From positions 1-16,132 of the forward strand of contig DAOWJD010000040.1 in the NCBI GenBank assembly GCA_030640565.1: 16,132 nucleotides of DNA, read 5' to 3'. Below the pieces are notes generated by a model. The model ran no database searches, was not told the DNA's origin, and was given only the letters and a program-made list of their open reading frames with translations. Positions within the stretch are counted from its first letter, which is position 1; each line of letters starts with the position of its first letter. Shown in pieces: positions 7,586 to 13,715 of the stretch. Made by a program: the position numbers and the translations under genes. This stretch comes from Nanobdellota archaeon (GTDB lineage Archaea; Nanobdellota; Nanobdellia; Pacearchaeales; GW2011-AR1).

Positions 7586-8611
7586 TCAATCCTCTTCAAT
7601 ATCTTTTGCCAAAAATCCCCACCAAGGACCACTTTCTCTTATGATTTCTCCTGTTTCAGAATTAATAAACCATTTAACTTTTTCTTTTACTTTAAACAAT
7701 CCTAAGAATCGTGATTCTTTTTCAGCCTGGTATTCATATTCTCCGTTTTCATTAAGAGTAATGTTTGTGTTATTAAGCCGTGCTTGTGTTCTTTCTCTTA
7801 TTATTTCTCTTAATTGATCTGGAAAATATTCAATAGCTCTTGTTTCATTATCCTTGAAAATTCCATAAACTTCTCCATTATGATGATATAATTCTGAACG
7901 AGTTGTCATGTTAACTCCTCTGACTTGAACAATTGTGTTCCCAGATTGCCCTGCCATAATAGCCATTACTCTTCCGCCAGTAATATTACATCTTATTACA
8001 GAGCCTGTTCTTGTGCAGTTTTCAGGAATTTCTGATTGATTTAATCTTAATCTGTTTTTAGACTGTTTTATTCTCTGAAGTATAATTATACTTTCTATTT
8101 CACTGCCTTCTCCTTCCTCATCTTCACCTTCTGATTCATTTAATGGTCCTAAATCAACTTCACCTTCTGATTCATTTAATAATCCTAAATCTAAATCAAT
8201 TCCTAAATCAATTAATCTACTCCGAGCACATAAACTAGTGGCATTGTAATATTTAATCCTGTGGCCTACTGTAAAAGTTTCAGTAAATGAACCAGGAATG
8301 CATTGCATGTCATTTAATTCATACATTTTATTAAATTCAATTTCTACTTCATCTCCGACTTCATAATCTCCTTTTAGAACCTCTGTTATTTCTATTTTTG
8401 CTGTACATTTTTGCAAAATATTTATTGCACTATTTGTACAAGGTTGATCTTCAAAAGTAACCCCATATGCTACTTCTTTTACATTTCCAATTATTCCATA
8501 ATTTGAATTTTCAGAAAGTTCTTCATCTGAACAAGGGGCTGGAATTGCCAAAAGGGTTGTAGTTAAAAGACCTATTAGAAATAATGTTAATAAAATAAAT
8601 CCTTTTTTCAT
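7586..8611 (-). CDS. Secreted Cys-containing protein, possible TIMP/NTR-like N-terminal domain
   Basis: This 341-residue protein has a signal peptide or anchor at 1-22 (MKKG, then a Leu/Ile/Thr-rich core ending LLTTTLLA), so it should be exported. Residues 27-130 carry Cys27, 58, 69, 104 and 128, with alternating beta-like segments IIGNVKEVAYG, CTAKIEITEVLKGDYEVGDEVEIEF and FTVGHRIKYYN. This pattern resembles TIMP/netrin-like OB-fold domains of bacterial secreted proteins, an identification by eye only. An acidic linker at about 140-172 contains a duplicated LNESEGE. A second region (about 175-300) has several N-glycosylation-like NxT/S sites and Cys199/Cys208. The C-terminus is basic and ends in ETGEII...GPWWGFLA, which may be a recurrent module of DPANN secreted proteins. 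No enzyme signature is visible. It has its own TATA box. Confidence 0.8.
   Translation of the reverse strand: MKKGFILLTLFLIGLLTTTLLAIPAPCSDEELSENSNYGIIGNVKEVAYGVTFEDQPCTNSAINILQKCTAKIEITEVLKGDYEVGDEVEIEFNKMYELNDMQCIPGSFTETFTVGHRIKYYNATSLCARSRLIDLGIDLDLGLLNESEGEVDLGPLNESEGEDEEGEGSEIESIIILQRIKQSKNRLRLNQSEIPENCTRTGSVIRCNITGGRVMAIMAGQSGNTIVQVRGVNMTTRSELYHHNGEVYGIFKDNETRAIEYFPDQLREIIRERTQARLNNTNITLNENGEYEYQAEKESRFLGLFKVKEKVKWFINSETGEIIRESGPWWGFLAKDIEED
8124..8195 (-). repeat. Two tandem copies of an imperfect 36-bp repeat
   Basis: Units begin at 8124 and 8160 and share TCACCTTCTGATTCATTTAA before diverging. They encode the duplicated LNESEGE acidic linker of the secreted protein. In-frame duplication by replication slippage is the simplest origin. 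Confidence 0.75.
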
Positions 8612-8632
8612 ATTATTATTTATAAATTAGTA

Positions 8633-8640
8633 TTTATAAA
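8633..8640 (-). promoter_or_regulatory. TATA box, secreted 341-residue protein
   Basis: TTTATAAA is centred 25.5 bases upstream of ATG 8611 and overlaps the stop codon of aIF2-gamma. A second similar motif at 8619-8626 is too close to the start. Confidence 0.6.
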
Positions 8641-9824
8641 ATCTTCCCAAAGCCAATTAATCTCCAGTGACCATCAATGTTTCTTGCTATTCCTACTTGA
8701 TCTCCTTTTAATAAGACCCCTGGGATGTTTAAAGATAACTCAATCTCGTCTTTGTCGATTTTTTTAACAGTTCCAACACTTATTGTTGTATTAATGCTTA
8801 ACATTAGCATCTCTCTTGTTTCAATTGGCTCAACTTTTGGCTGCTCTTTTGCCCCTAAAACTTCTTTGAATATATTTGATTTTATTTTTATGTTGTAACT
8901 TATTTCTGGAAGAGTTCCTTTTGTTGAAACAACACATCCTGTAAGTGAATCTGCTTTTGTGAGAAACGGATCAAGTCCTGTTTCTATTGAGATGCTTGCT
9001 CCTGGCTCTGTTTCATCGATAGATTCTTTTCCTTTATACAGAGATATAATTTTTGTTACAAGAGTTTGATAAGTCATTTCTCCGTGCGGTTTCTTGATAT
9101 TTAATCCTGGTTTTATTTCAATTTGCTGTCCAATTGTTAGTTTACCTTTTTTAAGAATTCCTCCGAGCACGCCGCCGTTTAATTTATCTATTGTTGTTCC
9201 AGGCTTATTTATATCAAACGACCTTGCCACTAAAAAGATTGGCTCTGTATCTATGTCTAATTTTGGAATTTCTAATTTTGTAATCTCTTCAAGAAGTGTA
9301 TCAGTGTTAATCCCTTGTTGTGCAGAAATAGGAATTATTGGGGCGTTTTCTGCGATTGTGCCTTTCAAAAATTCTTTAATTTCTTTATAATTTTTTAAAG
9401 CTTGTTCTTTACTAACAAGATCAATTTTGTTTTGTACTATAATTATATTTTTAATGTTTTTTGCCTGTAAAGCCATGAAATGTTCTCTTGTTTGAGGTTT
9501 TATTCCTTCATTTGCAGCGACGACAATAATAGCTGCATTTATAATTGCAGCTCCAGAAAGCATAGTAGCCATGAGCATTTCATGTCCAGGTGTGTCAATA
9601 AAGCTTACATATCTTAAAGCAGTTCCTTCACCTTTAGTATTGTAACTATTTTTATCTTTGTAAATAATTGCTTCTGTATAACCTAATTTGATTGTTATTC
9701 CTCTTTTTAATTCCTCAGAATGTGTGTCTGTATATTTTCCTGTCAAACTGCTAAGTAAAGTTGTTTTTCCATGGTCTATATGACCTACAACACCGATGTT
9801 AATTTCTGGGAGGTTTTTTCTCAT
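8634..9824 (-). CDS. Translation initiation factor aIF2 subunit gamma
   Basis: This is the GTPase subunit of aIF2, which brings initiator Met-tRNA to the small ribosomal subunit. It has 396 residues, slightly short for the family (about 410). The G domain shows G1 GHIDHGKT (14-21), switch I RGITIKLGY with Thr44, G3 DTPGH (77-81) and G4 NKID (132-135). Domains II and III carry family segments RSFDINKPGT, LNGGVLGG, LDPFLTKADSLTG and WRLIGFGKI. The four-Cys zinc knuckle usually found between switch I and DTPGH is missing: residues 51-72 contain no cysteine, only a short Asn/Lys/Gly-rich loop. The TATA box 9846-9852 predicts a leaderless mRNA. In many archaea this gene neighbours eS6. Here the two are separated by a protease and a small membrane protein gene. 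Confidence 0.97.
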   Translation of the reverse strand: MRKNLPEINIGVVGHIDHGKTTLLSSLTGKYTDTHSEELKRGITIKLGYTEAIIYKDKNSYNTKGEGTALRYVSFIDTPGHEMLMATMLSGAAIINAAIIVVAANEGIKPQTREHFMALQAKNIKNIIIVQNKIDLVSKEQALKNYKEIKEFLKGTIAENAPIIPISAQQGINTDTLLEEITKLEIPKLDIDTEPIFLVARSFDINKPGTTIDKLNGGVLGGILKKGKLTIGQQIEIKPGLNIKKPHGEMTYQTLVTKIISLYKGKESIDETEPGASISIETGLDPFLTKADSLTGCVVSTKGTLPEISYNIKIKSNIFKEVLGAKEQPKVEPIETREMLMLSINTTISVGTVKKIDKDEIELSLNIPGVLLKGDQVGIARNIDGHWRLIGFGKIL

Positions 9825-9845
9825 GTAAATGAATTGGAGAATTAG

Positions 9846-9852
9846 TTTTTAA
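9846..9852 (-). promoter_or_regulatory. TATA box, aIF2-gamma
   Basis: TTAAAAA on the minus strand (TTTTTAA on plus) is centred 25 bases upstream of ATG 9824, so a leaderless transcript is expected. Confidence 0.65.
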
Positions 9853-9867
9853 GGTTTGGGTTTTTGA

Positions 9868-9904
9868 AAAAAGGAAAAAAGAAATAGAATAAATAAAAAA
9901 ATTA
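9868..9904 (-). terminator. T-tract terminator after the metzincin gene
   Basis: On the minus strand, just after the stop at 9907, there are runs TTTTTTTATTT, TTTCTTTTTTCC and TTTTTTC without a hairpin. This is the usual form of archaeal intrinsic termination. It separates the protease gene from aIF2-gamma. Confidence 0.6.
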
Positions 9905-9906
9905 AA

Positions 9907-10761
9907 TTAAGAATAAAGTTTTTGGACTCCTGCAATATCTCCAGCTTCTAAAGTTCTTTTCTTTGTTTCTCCATAATCTGCATAGCCATACATTGTTTGT
10001 TCTGAACATTCTGAGTTATATAAATCTCCTAATCCAACAGCATGTCCGAGTTCGTGTGTTGCTATGTTTTCAAAGTCCATCTTACCTGCTTCGCCTGTTG
10101 CAGACCAATCGAAATCAACATCATCAAACACCATATCCCATTCAACAAGTTCTCTAAATGGTGGTGGTCCTCCAAATATCCCCCAAATAATTGCAACTGC
10201 AATGGCACCTTCAGAGTCAATATCTGCAAAATACACTTCATTATTGTTATCTGGGCTTTCCAAATCTGCTCCATCAACAACACCTTCGACTTCATCACCA
10301 AGAATATCAAAACTCCCTGCAGTTTCCCACTTTACAATATTATTTGCCAAATTGTTTGAGACAAATGTTCCATCTAATCCTCTTGTATTTATTGGGTCAA
10401 CTATATATGGTTCAACTGTTTTCCATTTTGCCCCTTTTGCTAAAAATTCATAACAAGAACTTGTATCAGGTTCTTCTCCATTTTTCTTACAATCTGCACA
10501 ACTTGGGTTTTCTTCAGGGTCACAAATTCCATCATTATCACAAGTTGGTTTTACAAACATTACATATCCTTCTACAATTCTTCCTTTGTCAATTGCTTTA
10601 CCGAGATAGAAAACTCCTGGTGCAACTTTAACTGCATGTGCTGGTATTACAACAGAATTTTTTGCTTTATCAGGCACATCTGGCTTTGCTAAAACAAATA
10701 CAGCTGTCAATACACAAACTATTGTTAGGATTAATATAATAGGTATTAACTTTGTTTTCAT
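9907..10761 (-). CDS. Secreted metzincin-type zinc metalloprotease (matrixin-like)
   Basis: This 284-residue protein has an N-terminal signal/anchor segment at about 5-25 (LIPIILILTIVCVLTAVFVLA). The zinc site is HELGHAVGLGD, with His236, Glu237, His240 and Asp246 in the place of the usual third histidine. A Met-turn-like QTMYGY follows with Met257, then RTLEAGDIAGVQKLY, a common C-terminal end of matrixin-like domains. The predicted role is cleavage of extracellular or envelope proteins. Upstream of the catalytic domain, residues 74-91 (CDNDGICDPEENPSCADC) form a Cys/Asp-rich module like the short calcium- or disulfide-stabilised CxDGxCxxxE repeats of archaeal surface proteins. No clear cysteine-switch propeptide is seen. 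The gene has its own promoter with a leader and the Shine-Dalgarno-like GGGGGT (10770-10775) 8 bases before ATG, unlike its leaderless neighbours. Confidence 0.88.
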   Translation of the reverse strand: MKTKLIPIILILTIVCVLTAVFVLAKPDVPDKAKNSVVIPAHAVKVAPGVFYLGKAIDKGRIVEGYVMFVKPTCDNDGICDPEENPSCADCKKNGEEPDTSSCYEFLAKGAKWKTVEPYIVDPINTRGLDGTFVSNNLANNIVKWETAGSFDILGDEVEGVVDGADLESPDNNNEVYFADIDSEGAIAVAIIWGIFGGPPPFRELVEWDMVFDDVDFDWSATGEAGKMDFENIATHELGHAVGLGDLYNSECSEQTMYGYADYGETKKRTLEAGDIAGVQKLYS

Positions 10762-10769
10762 ATATTTCT

Positions 10770-10775
10770 ACCCCC
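10770..10775 (-). promoter_or_regulatory. Ribosome-binding site, metzincin gene
   Basis: GGGGGT lies 8 bases upstream of ATG 10761. It fits the predicted 27-base leader and marks this as a leadered message. Confidence 0.5.
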
Positions 10776-10809
10776 TTTCAATTTCATAAGTTGATTAGGA
10801 TTCTGTTTT

Positions 10810-10817
10810 TTATATAT
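10810..10817 (-). promoter_or_regulatory. TATA box, metzincin gene
   Basis: A TTATATAT run embedded in T/A tracts is centred about 52 bases before ATG 10761. Transcription would start near 10788, leaving a leader of about 27 bases. It lies just after the stop of the upstream gene. Confidence 0.55.
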
Positions 10818-10824
10818 TTTTCCT

Positions 10825-11202
10825 TTATCTTAATTCATTCTTAGAATCCCCAAGTTTATAGGGAAGAATAACCTTAATATATTTTTTAGACCAGGGAAAA
10901 GATCGTTTTTCTGTTGTAAAAAGATATGGTTTACCCATCTTTAAACAATCTATAAGAGAACGATTTCCACATACTTTATGTTTTGGAGCTCTTGAACCTC
11001 TTTCCATTTTATTTTGAGAGTCAAATACATATACAATTCTTCCATCATCAGATAATTCAGTATATCCTCTATAAATTTCACGATTTGTTTCATAAGTTTT
11101 TCTACTACCTTGAATTATAAACCCACCAACAAAATATGCAATAGCTGCACTTATCATAGCTATTGCTGCGTAGTCTTTTATTTTCTCTCTTAATTTTCCC
11201 AT
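10825..11202 (-). CDS. Small single-pass membrane protein, unknown function
   Basis: This 125-residue protein has a short basic N-terminus (MGKLREKIKD) and one hydrophobic helix at about 11-31 (YAAIAMISAAIAYFVGGFII). The rest is a soluble, basic domain of about 90 residues with two cysteines (HKVCGNRSLIDC) that could form a disulfide. I do not recognise the family and see no catalytic motif. The TATA box 11224-11231 fits a leaderless mRNA. It lies between eS6 and the secreted protease. Confidence 0.7.
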   Translation of the reverse strand: MGKLREKIKDYAAIAMISAAIAYFVGGFIIQGSRKTYETNREIYRGYTELSDDGRIVYVFDSQNKMERGSRAPKHKVCGNRSLIDCLKMGKPYLFTTEKRSFPWSKKYIKVILPYKLGDSKNELR

Positions 11203-11223
11203 AAAAAAAGCAGAAAACCTGAA

Positions 11224-11231
11224 TTTATAAA
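11224..11231 (-). promoter_or_regulatory. TATA box, 125-residue membrane protein
   Basis: TTTATAAA is centred 25.5 bases upstream of ATG 11202. A minus-strand run of seven T just before that ATG may also help end the eS6 transcript. Confidence 0.6.
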
Positions 11232-11235
11232 GCTT

Positions 11236-11265
11236 TGTATTTTGTTACTACTGCAAAGAAATACA
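11236..11265 (-). terminator. Hairpin in the 3' flank of the eS6 gene
   Basis: TGTATTT (11236-11242) and AAATACA (11259-11265) form a 7-bp stem with a 16-base loop immediately after the eS6 stop. A T-run follows on the minus strand near 11205. It may protect or end the mRNA. The stem is AT-rich, so this is a weak call. Confidence 0.3.
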
Positions 11266-11268
11266 GAA

Positions 11269-11919
11269 TTATTTTGGCTGTTCTTTCTGTTTTGGTTGTT
11301 GTTGCTCAGCTGGTTGTTCTGGTGTCTCTTTCTTAGGTGCTTCTTCTTTTGGTTCTTCCTTGGGTCTTTCTTCTTTCTTCTCTGCAGGCTTTACTTCTGG
11401 TTGGGGCTCTTGTTTAGGTCTCTCTTCTGCTGGTTTTGGCTGAGATTCTGCTGGTTTTTCTTGTTTTGGCTCCTCTTTTTTTTCTTCCTTTGCCCTTTCT
11501 TCAGACTTGTTCTGGTCAGGAAAAATTTCTGAAAGTTTTTTAGCACCTTGTTTTAGAATTTTAAGATTAATTTGAACAATTTCTGAAGAAATAACCTTGC
11601 CACGAATAGTTTTTCTTAATCTAAGCCCTTTTGGTTTTGGATTTGAAACTTTTTTCTTTCCTTCTCTTCGTGGTTTTTTCTTCATAGCTTTTCCATAAGT
11701 CAGAAGAATTCTCTTTGTTCCTACTCCTTGAACATCTTCGTGAGCTGTAAACCCTGATTTATCACTAGCTCCTGTAATTTCAAATTCATAATCATTTAAA
11801 TTAGGAAGAAGATCTTTTCCAGAGATTTTACTGTGCAGTTCTTTTCCGAGAAATTCCTCTGTTTCTAGCTCAAACTTATAGGTTTTCCCGCTCTTATCTG
11901 CAATATTAATTTTAAACAT
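11269..11919 (-). CDS. Small-subunit ribosomal protein eS6 with long disordered C-terminal tail
   Basis: The first ~135 of 216 residues match archaeal eS6: MFKINIADKSGKTYKFEL, GASDKSGFTAHEDVQGVGTKRILLTYG, then the basic KKKPRREGKKK and GLRLRKTIRGKVISSEIVQINLKI. Archaeal eS6 usually ends there at about 125-135 residues. Here about 80 further residues (137-216) consist almost only of Lys, Glu, Pro, Gln and Ala, as imperfect KPAE/EEPK/KEEP units, with no hydrophobic core. They are predicted to be disordered and exposed at the small-subunit surface. The tail is in frame and uses codons like the rest of the gene, so it is real rather than a frameshift. The TATA box 11941-11948 predicts a leaderless mRNA. 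Neighbours suggest remnants of a translation-gene cluster. Confidence 0.95.
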   Translation of the reverse strand: MFKINIADKSGKTYKFELETEEFLGKELHSKISGKDLLPNLNDYEFEITGASDKSGFTAHEDVQGVGTKRILLTYGKAMKKKPRREGKKKVSNPKPKGLRLRKTIRGKVISSEIVQINLKILKQGAKKLSEIFPDQNKSEERAKEEKKEEPKQEKPAESQPKPAEERPKQEPQPEVKPAEKKEERPKEEPKEEAPKKETPEQPAEQQQPKQKEQPK

Positions 11920-11940
11920 GTTAATTAGTTGAGAAATTAA

Positions 11941-11948
11941 TTTTTAAA
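11941..11948 (-). promoter_or_regulatory. TATA box, eS6
   Basis: TTTTTAAA (plus strand) is centred 25.5 bases upstream of ATG 11919. The same GATTTAAAAAT core recurs before the adjacent 67-residue gene. Confidence 0.65.
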
Positions 11949-11956
11949 TCTTCTTG

Positions 11957-12160
11957 TTAAAGAATAAGTAATGTTATTATTATAAACGCAAGTGCAACGA
12001 TAAATTCTATAATTGCGATTTTCCTCACAGCCCTAACGTGTTTCATCCACTTCTTTCCTATATTAATCATTTGTTGGGGAAAAATCATTGTAGCCAGACT
12101 TTCCATTATAGCTAAAATTCCTATACTAAGAATAATTATTTTTAATATTACATCACCCAT
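11957..12160 (-). CDS. Small two-helix membrane protein, copy 1 of a tandem pair
   Basis: This 67-residue protein has hydrophobic helices at about 4-27 (ILKIIILSIGILAIMESLATMIF) and about 47-67 (IAIIEFIVALAFIIITLLIL), joined by a basic loop (INIGKKWMKHVRAVRK). The hairpin layout, with Glu in the first helix, FP at its end and a basic loop, resembles small DUF2065/YjeT-like proteins. That resemblance is only suggestive. It is clearly homologous to the 59-residue protein encoded just upstream. Its own TATA box predicts a leaderless mRNA. The function is unknown. Confidence 0.75.
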   Translation of the reverse strand: MGDVILKIIILSIGILAIMESLATMIFPQQMINIGKKWMKHVRAVRKIAIIEFIVALAFIIITLLIL

Positions 12161-12181
12161 ATTTTATTTAAGAAAAATTGA

Positions 12182-12189
12182 TTTTTAAA
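12182..12189 (-). promoter_or_regulatory. TATA box, 67-residue membrane protein
   Basis: TTTTTAAA (plus strand) is centred 25.5 bases upstream of ATG 12160, the same spacing as at eS6. Confidence 0.6.
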
Positions 12190-12205
12190 TCTTGTTACAG
12201 CTTTT

Positions 12206-12385
12206 TTAGATATTCATTCCTATAAGAATAAGGATAAGTGCAATTACAAACTCCCACCACCCTGCTTTTTTTAGGGCTTTCACATTCTTGCAAATCTTAA
12301 TCATGACTTTAGGAAAAAGAATAACTATTATACTCTCTATAAGTGCAAGAATCCCAATTGTCATAAGAACAATGTTTAATACCAT
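12206..12385 (-). CDS. Small two-helix membrane protein, copy 2 of a tandem pair (59 residues)
   Basis: I translated this 59-residue frame directly: ATG at 12385, TAA at 12206-12208. It begins MVLNIVLMTIGILALIES, continues IIVILFPKVMIKICKNVKAL and ends ALILILIGMNI. It aligns over its whole length with the neighbouring 67-residue protein: IGILALIES against IGILAIMES, the FPKVMIKI/FPQQMINI turn, the basic loop, and WEFVIAL against IEFIVAL. Two membrane helices with a short basic connector are evident. A TATA box at 12417-12424 gives a leader of about 10 bases. The homology of the pair is the main evidence that this short frame is a real gene. The function is unknown. Confidence 0.75.
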   Translation of the reverse strand: MVLNIVLMTIGILALIESIIVILFPKVMIKICKNVKALKKAGWWEFVIALILILIGMNI

Positions 12386-12416
12386 TTTATTTCTATAATT
12401 TATCAGGCAAACAGAA

Positions 12417-12424
12417 TTTATAAA
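12417..12424 (-). promoter_or_regulatory. TATA box, 59-residue membrane protein
   Basis: TTTATAAA is centred 35.5 bases upstream of ATG 12385, implying a leader of about 10 bases. This is an exception among the otherwise leaderless genes here. Confidence 0.5.
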
Positions 12425-12433
12425 TTTGTTTAT

Positions 12434-13054
12434 TTAATCTGCATACTTTACAGGTGTTCCTTCAACTAAATTTGGCTTCCAATCCACTACATAATTAGCA
12501 CCTATTATATGTGCTTCTATCATAAGCTCGTGTTTATTATTTGCTTCAAGATATGCTTCTGGATTCCTAGTCCTAACTAATTTTAATTGTTTTTTAAGAA
12601 GCTTTTCTACTTCCTCCATAGAATGTTTAAATAATTGCATAGGGAGAAGTGCTTTTTCTATGTCAACCAGATTTTGTTCTTTGATTTCTGTAATTTTATT
12701 TTTATAATCTTCTATTTTTTTTAATTTATCTTTAATATTTTTAGTTTTATAAAACGGAGTGAAAATTCTGTCTTTAGCAGGAACAAATTCGTATTCTTCT
12801 AGTATTTTCCCATCCATATTAATAATAACATCATGAAATATCAATGGGCTGGAGCTATCTTCTAAAGAGCGATATCCTAAGACATTTATTTCCTTACCAA
12901 ATACTCTTACTGCTTGAACATTATTAAATCTATTTTCTAAAGAACGAACTGCTTTCCCTACATAAGGATTCATTTCGTATTTTAATGAAAGAAAAGGCAT
13001 CTCTGGAAGTGATAGCATATGATTTAATAACACCCTATATTTAAAAATATTCAT
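12434..13054 (-). CDS. Conserved-looking protein of unknown function with coiled coil
   Basis: This 206-residue soluble protein shows no signal peptide or membrane segment. The first half is mixed alpha/beta (VQAVRVFGKEINVLGYRSLED, FHDVIINMDGKILEEYEFVPA). Residues about 105-165 are highly charged and helical (NIKDKLKKIEDYKNKITEIK, then MEEVEKLLKKQLKLVRTR), probably a coiled coil. The C-terminal part is short (HELMIEAHIIGANYVVDWKP). I do not recognise a family and see no catalytic motif. ATG 13054 is the natural start, but I see no convincing TATA box at the usual distance. It is separated from the NYN gene by 135 bases that include a hairpin. Confidence 0.7.
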   Translation of the reverse strand: MNIFKYRVLLNHMLSLPEMPFLSLKYEMNPYVGKAVRSLENRFNNVQAVRVFGKEINVLGYRSLEDSSSPLIFHDVIINMDGKILEEYEFVPAKDRIFTPFYKTKNIKDKLKKIEDYKNKITEIKEQNLVDIEKALLPMQLFKHSMEEVEKLLKKQLKLVRTRNPEAYLEANNKHELMIEAHIIGANYVVDWKPNLVEGTPVKYAD

Positions 13055-13189
13055 ATAATAAAAGCCCTAAATAATAAGAAGTCTATTAATTTCCCAAATC
13101 TAGATATCGGCATATTTAAATAATCCCAATTCTATTAAATATTGATATATGCTCAGTATGGTCTTTTGGCAATACTGAGCCATTCATAC
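13055..13189. other. 135-base gap between the NYN gene and the unknown protein gene
   Basis: No reading frame of note is present. It holds the 3' hairpin of the NYN gene at 13151-13180 and AT-rich sequence such as TATTTAAAT near 13115-13123 that could serve as a weak promoter for the downstream minus-strand gene, with a leader of roughly 40 bases. Confidence 0.4.
13151..13180 (-). terminator. Perfect 9-bp hairpin after the NYN gene
   Basis: GCTCAGTAT (13151-13159) and ATACTGAGC (13172-13180) are exact reverse complements with a 12-base loop. The hairpin begins 9 bases after the NYN stop codon on the minus strand. No T-tract follows closely, so it may be an mRNA-stabilising or processing element rather than a terminator. 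Its strand is uncertain because the stem is symmetric. Confidence 0.5.
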
Positions 13190-13714
13190 TTAATCTATGA
13201 TTTTATCAATTATTTTATTAATATATATGGAGTGGTCACAAGCTTTTCTTAAATTGTAGGATGAACTTGAACTAAAATAAACATTTTCAATTTTCTTCCC
13301 TAATTTTTTGACTCTTTTTATCGGAGATACAAAGTCTTCGTCGCCACTTACAATTATTGCAGTATCATAAAGATTCTCATAAGCTTCTCCAACAAGATCA
13401 CTAACAAGAAGAGTATCATCTCCTTTTACTTCATAAGATTTTTTATGGGATTTTCTTAATTTACATAATATTACTTTAAATTTGGGAATTTTTCTCAACA
13501 TGCCAAAAAATTTTTGTTGTTTCCAATATGTTTTAGAATTAATACTTATATCCAACGAAGCATTGTAATAAAATACTTTAATGAGCTTTCTGTCTCTTAC
13601 GAGTTCATTAACTAATTTCTTAAAATTGACTTTATCCGTTATATTTAAGTGTTTTGTGCTATGATAAAAATTACTTCCATCAATGAAAATTACAACTTTT
13701 TCTTCTTTACCCAT
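13190..13714 (-). CDS. NYN-domain (LabA/DUF88-like) putative ribonuclease
   Basis: This 174-residue protein is counted from ATG 13714. It has a PIN-like NYN fold with the acidic residues expected for a metal-dependent RNase: Asp12 and Asn15 in VVIFIDGSNFYHS, Asp99/Asp100 and Asp106 in VKGDDTLLVSDL, and Asp125/Asp127 in IIVSGDEDFVSPIKRVKKLG. The frame extends to 13759, but the ATG at 13714 is chosen because the domain begins there and GGGGA (13722-13726) sits 7 bases upstream. It starts one base after the aIF5B stop (TGA-G-ATG), so the two are co-transcribed and probably translationally coupled. The role is likely in RNA processing or decay; the substrate is unknown. A hairpin lies just beyond its stop. 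Confidence 0.9.
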   Translation of the reverse strand: MGKEEKVVIFIDGSNFYHSTKHLNITDKVNFKKLVNELVRDRKLIKVFYYNASLDISINSKTYWKQQKFFGMLRKIPKFKVILCKLRKSHKKSYEVKGDDTLLVSDLVGEAYENLYDTAIIVSGDEDFVSPIKRVKKLGKKIENVYFSSSSSYNLRKACDHSIYINKIIDKIID

Positions 13715-13715
13715 C

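Noticed and set aside
7440..7817. 125-residue plus-strand frame across the HAD and secreted-protein genes
   Set aside because: It is antisense to two supported genes and spans the HAD promoter. It shows no recognisable family.
8531..8611. Lipoprotein reading of the 341-residue protein (Cys27 after LLAIPAP)
   Set aside because: The residues before Cys27 do not form a lipobox and Cys27 fits better as a domain cysteine after a cleaved signal peptide.
10042..10631. Several overlapping plus-strand frames of 105-146 residues
   Set aside because: They are antisense to the metzincin gene, which has a signal peptide and a full zinc motif. The antisense frames have no motifs or start signals.
11242..11532. 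Plus-strand frame rich in Leu/Phe/Trp resembling a membrane protein
   Set aside because: It is the antisense shadow of the Lys/Glu/Pro-rich eS6 tail. Low-complexity Lys/Glu codons read as Phe/Leu on the other strand.
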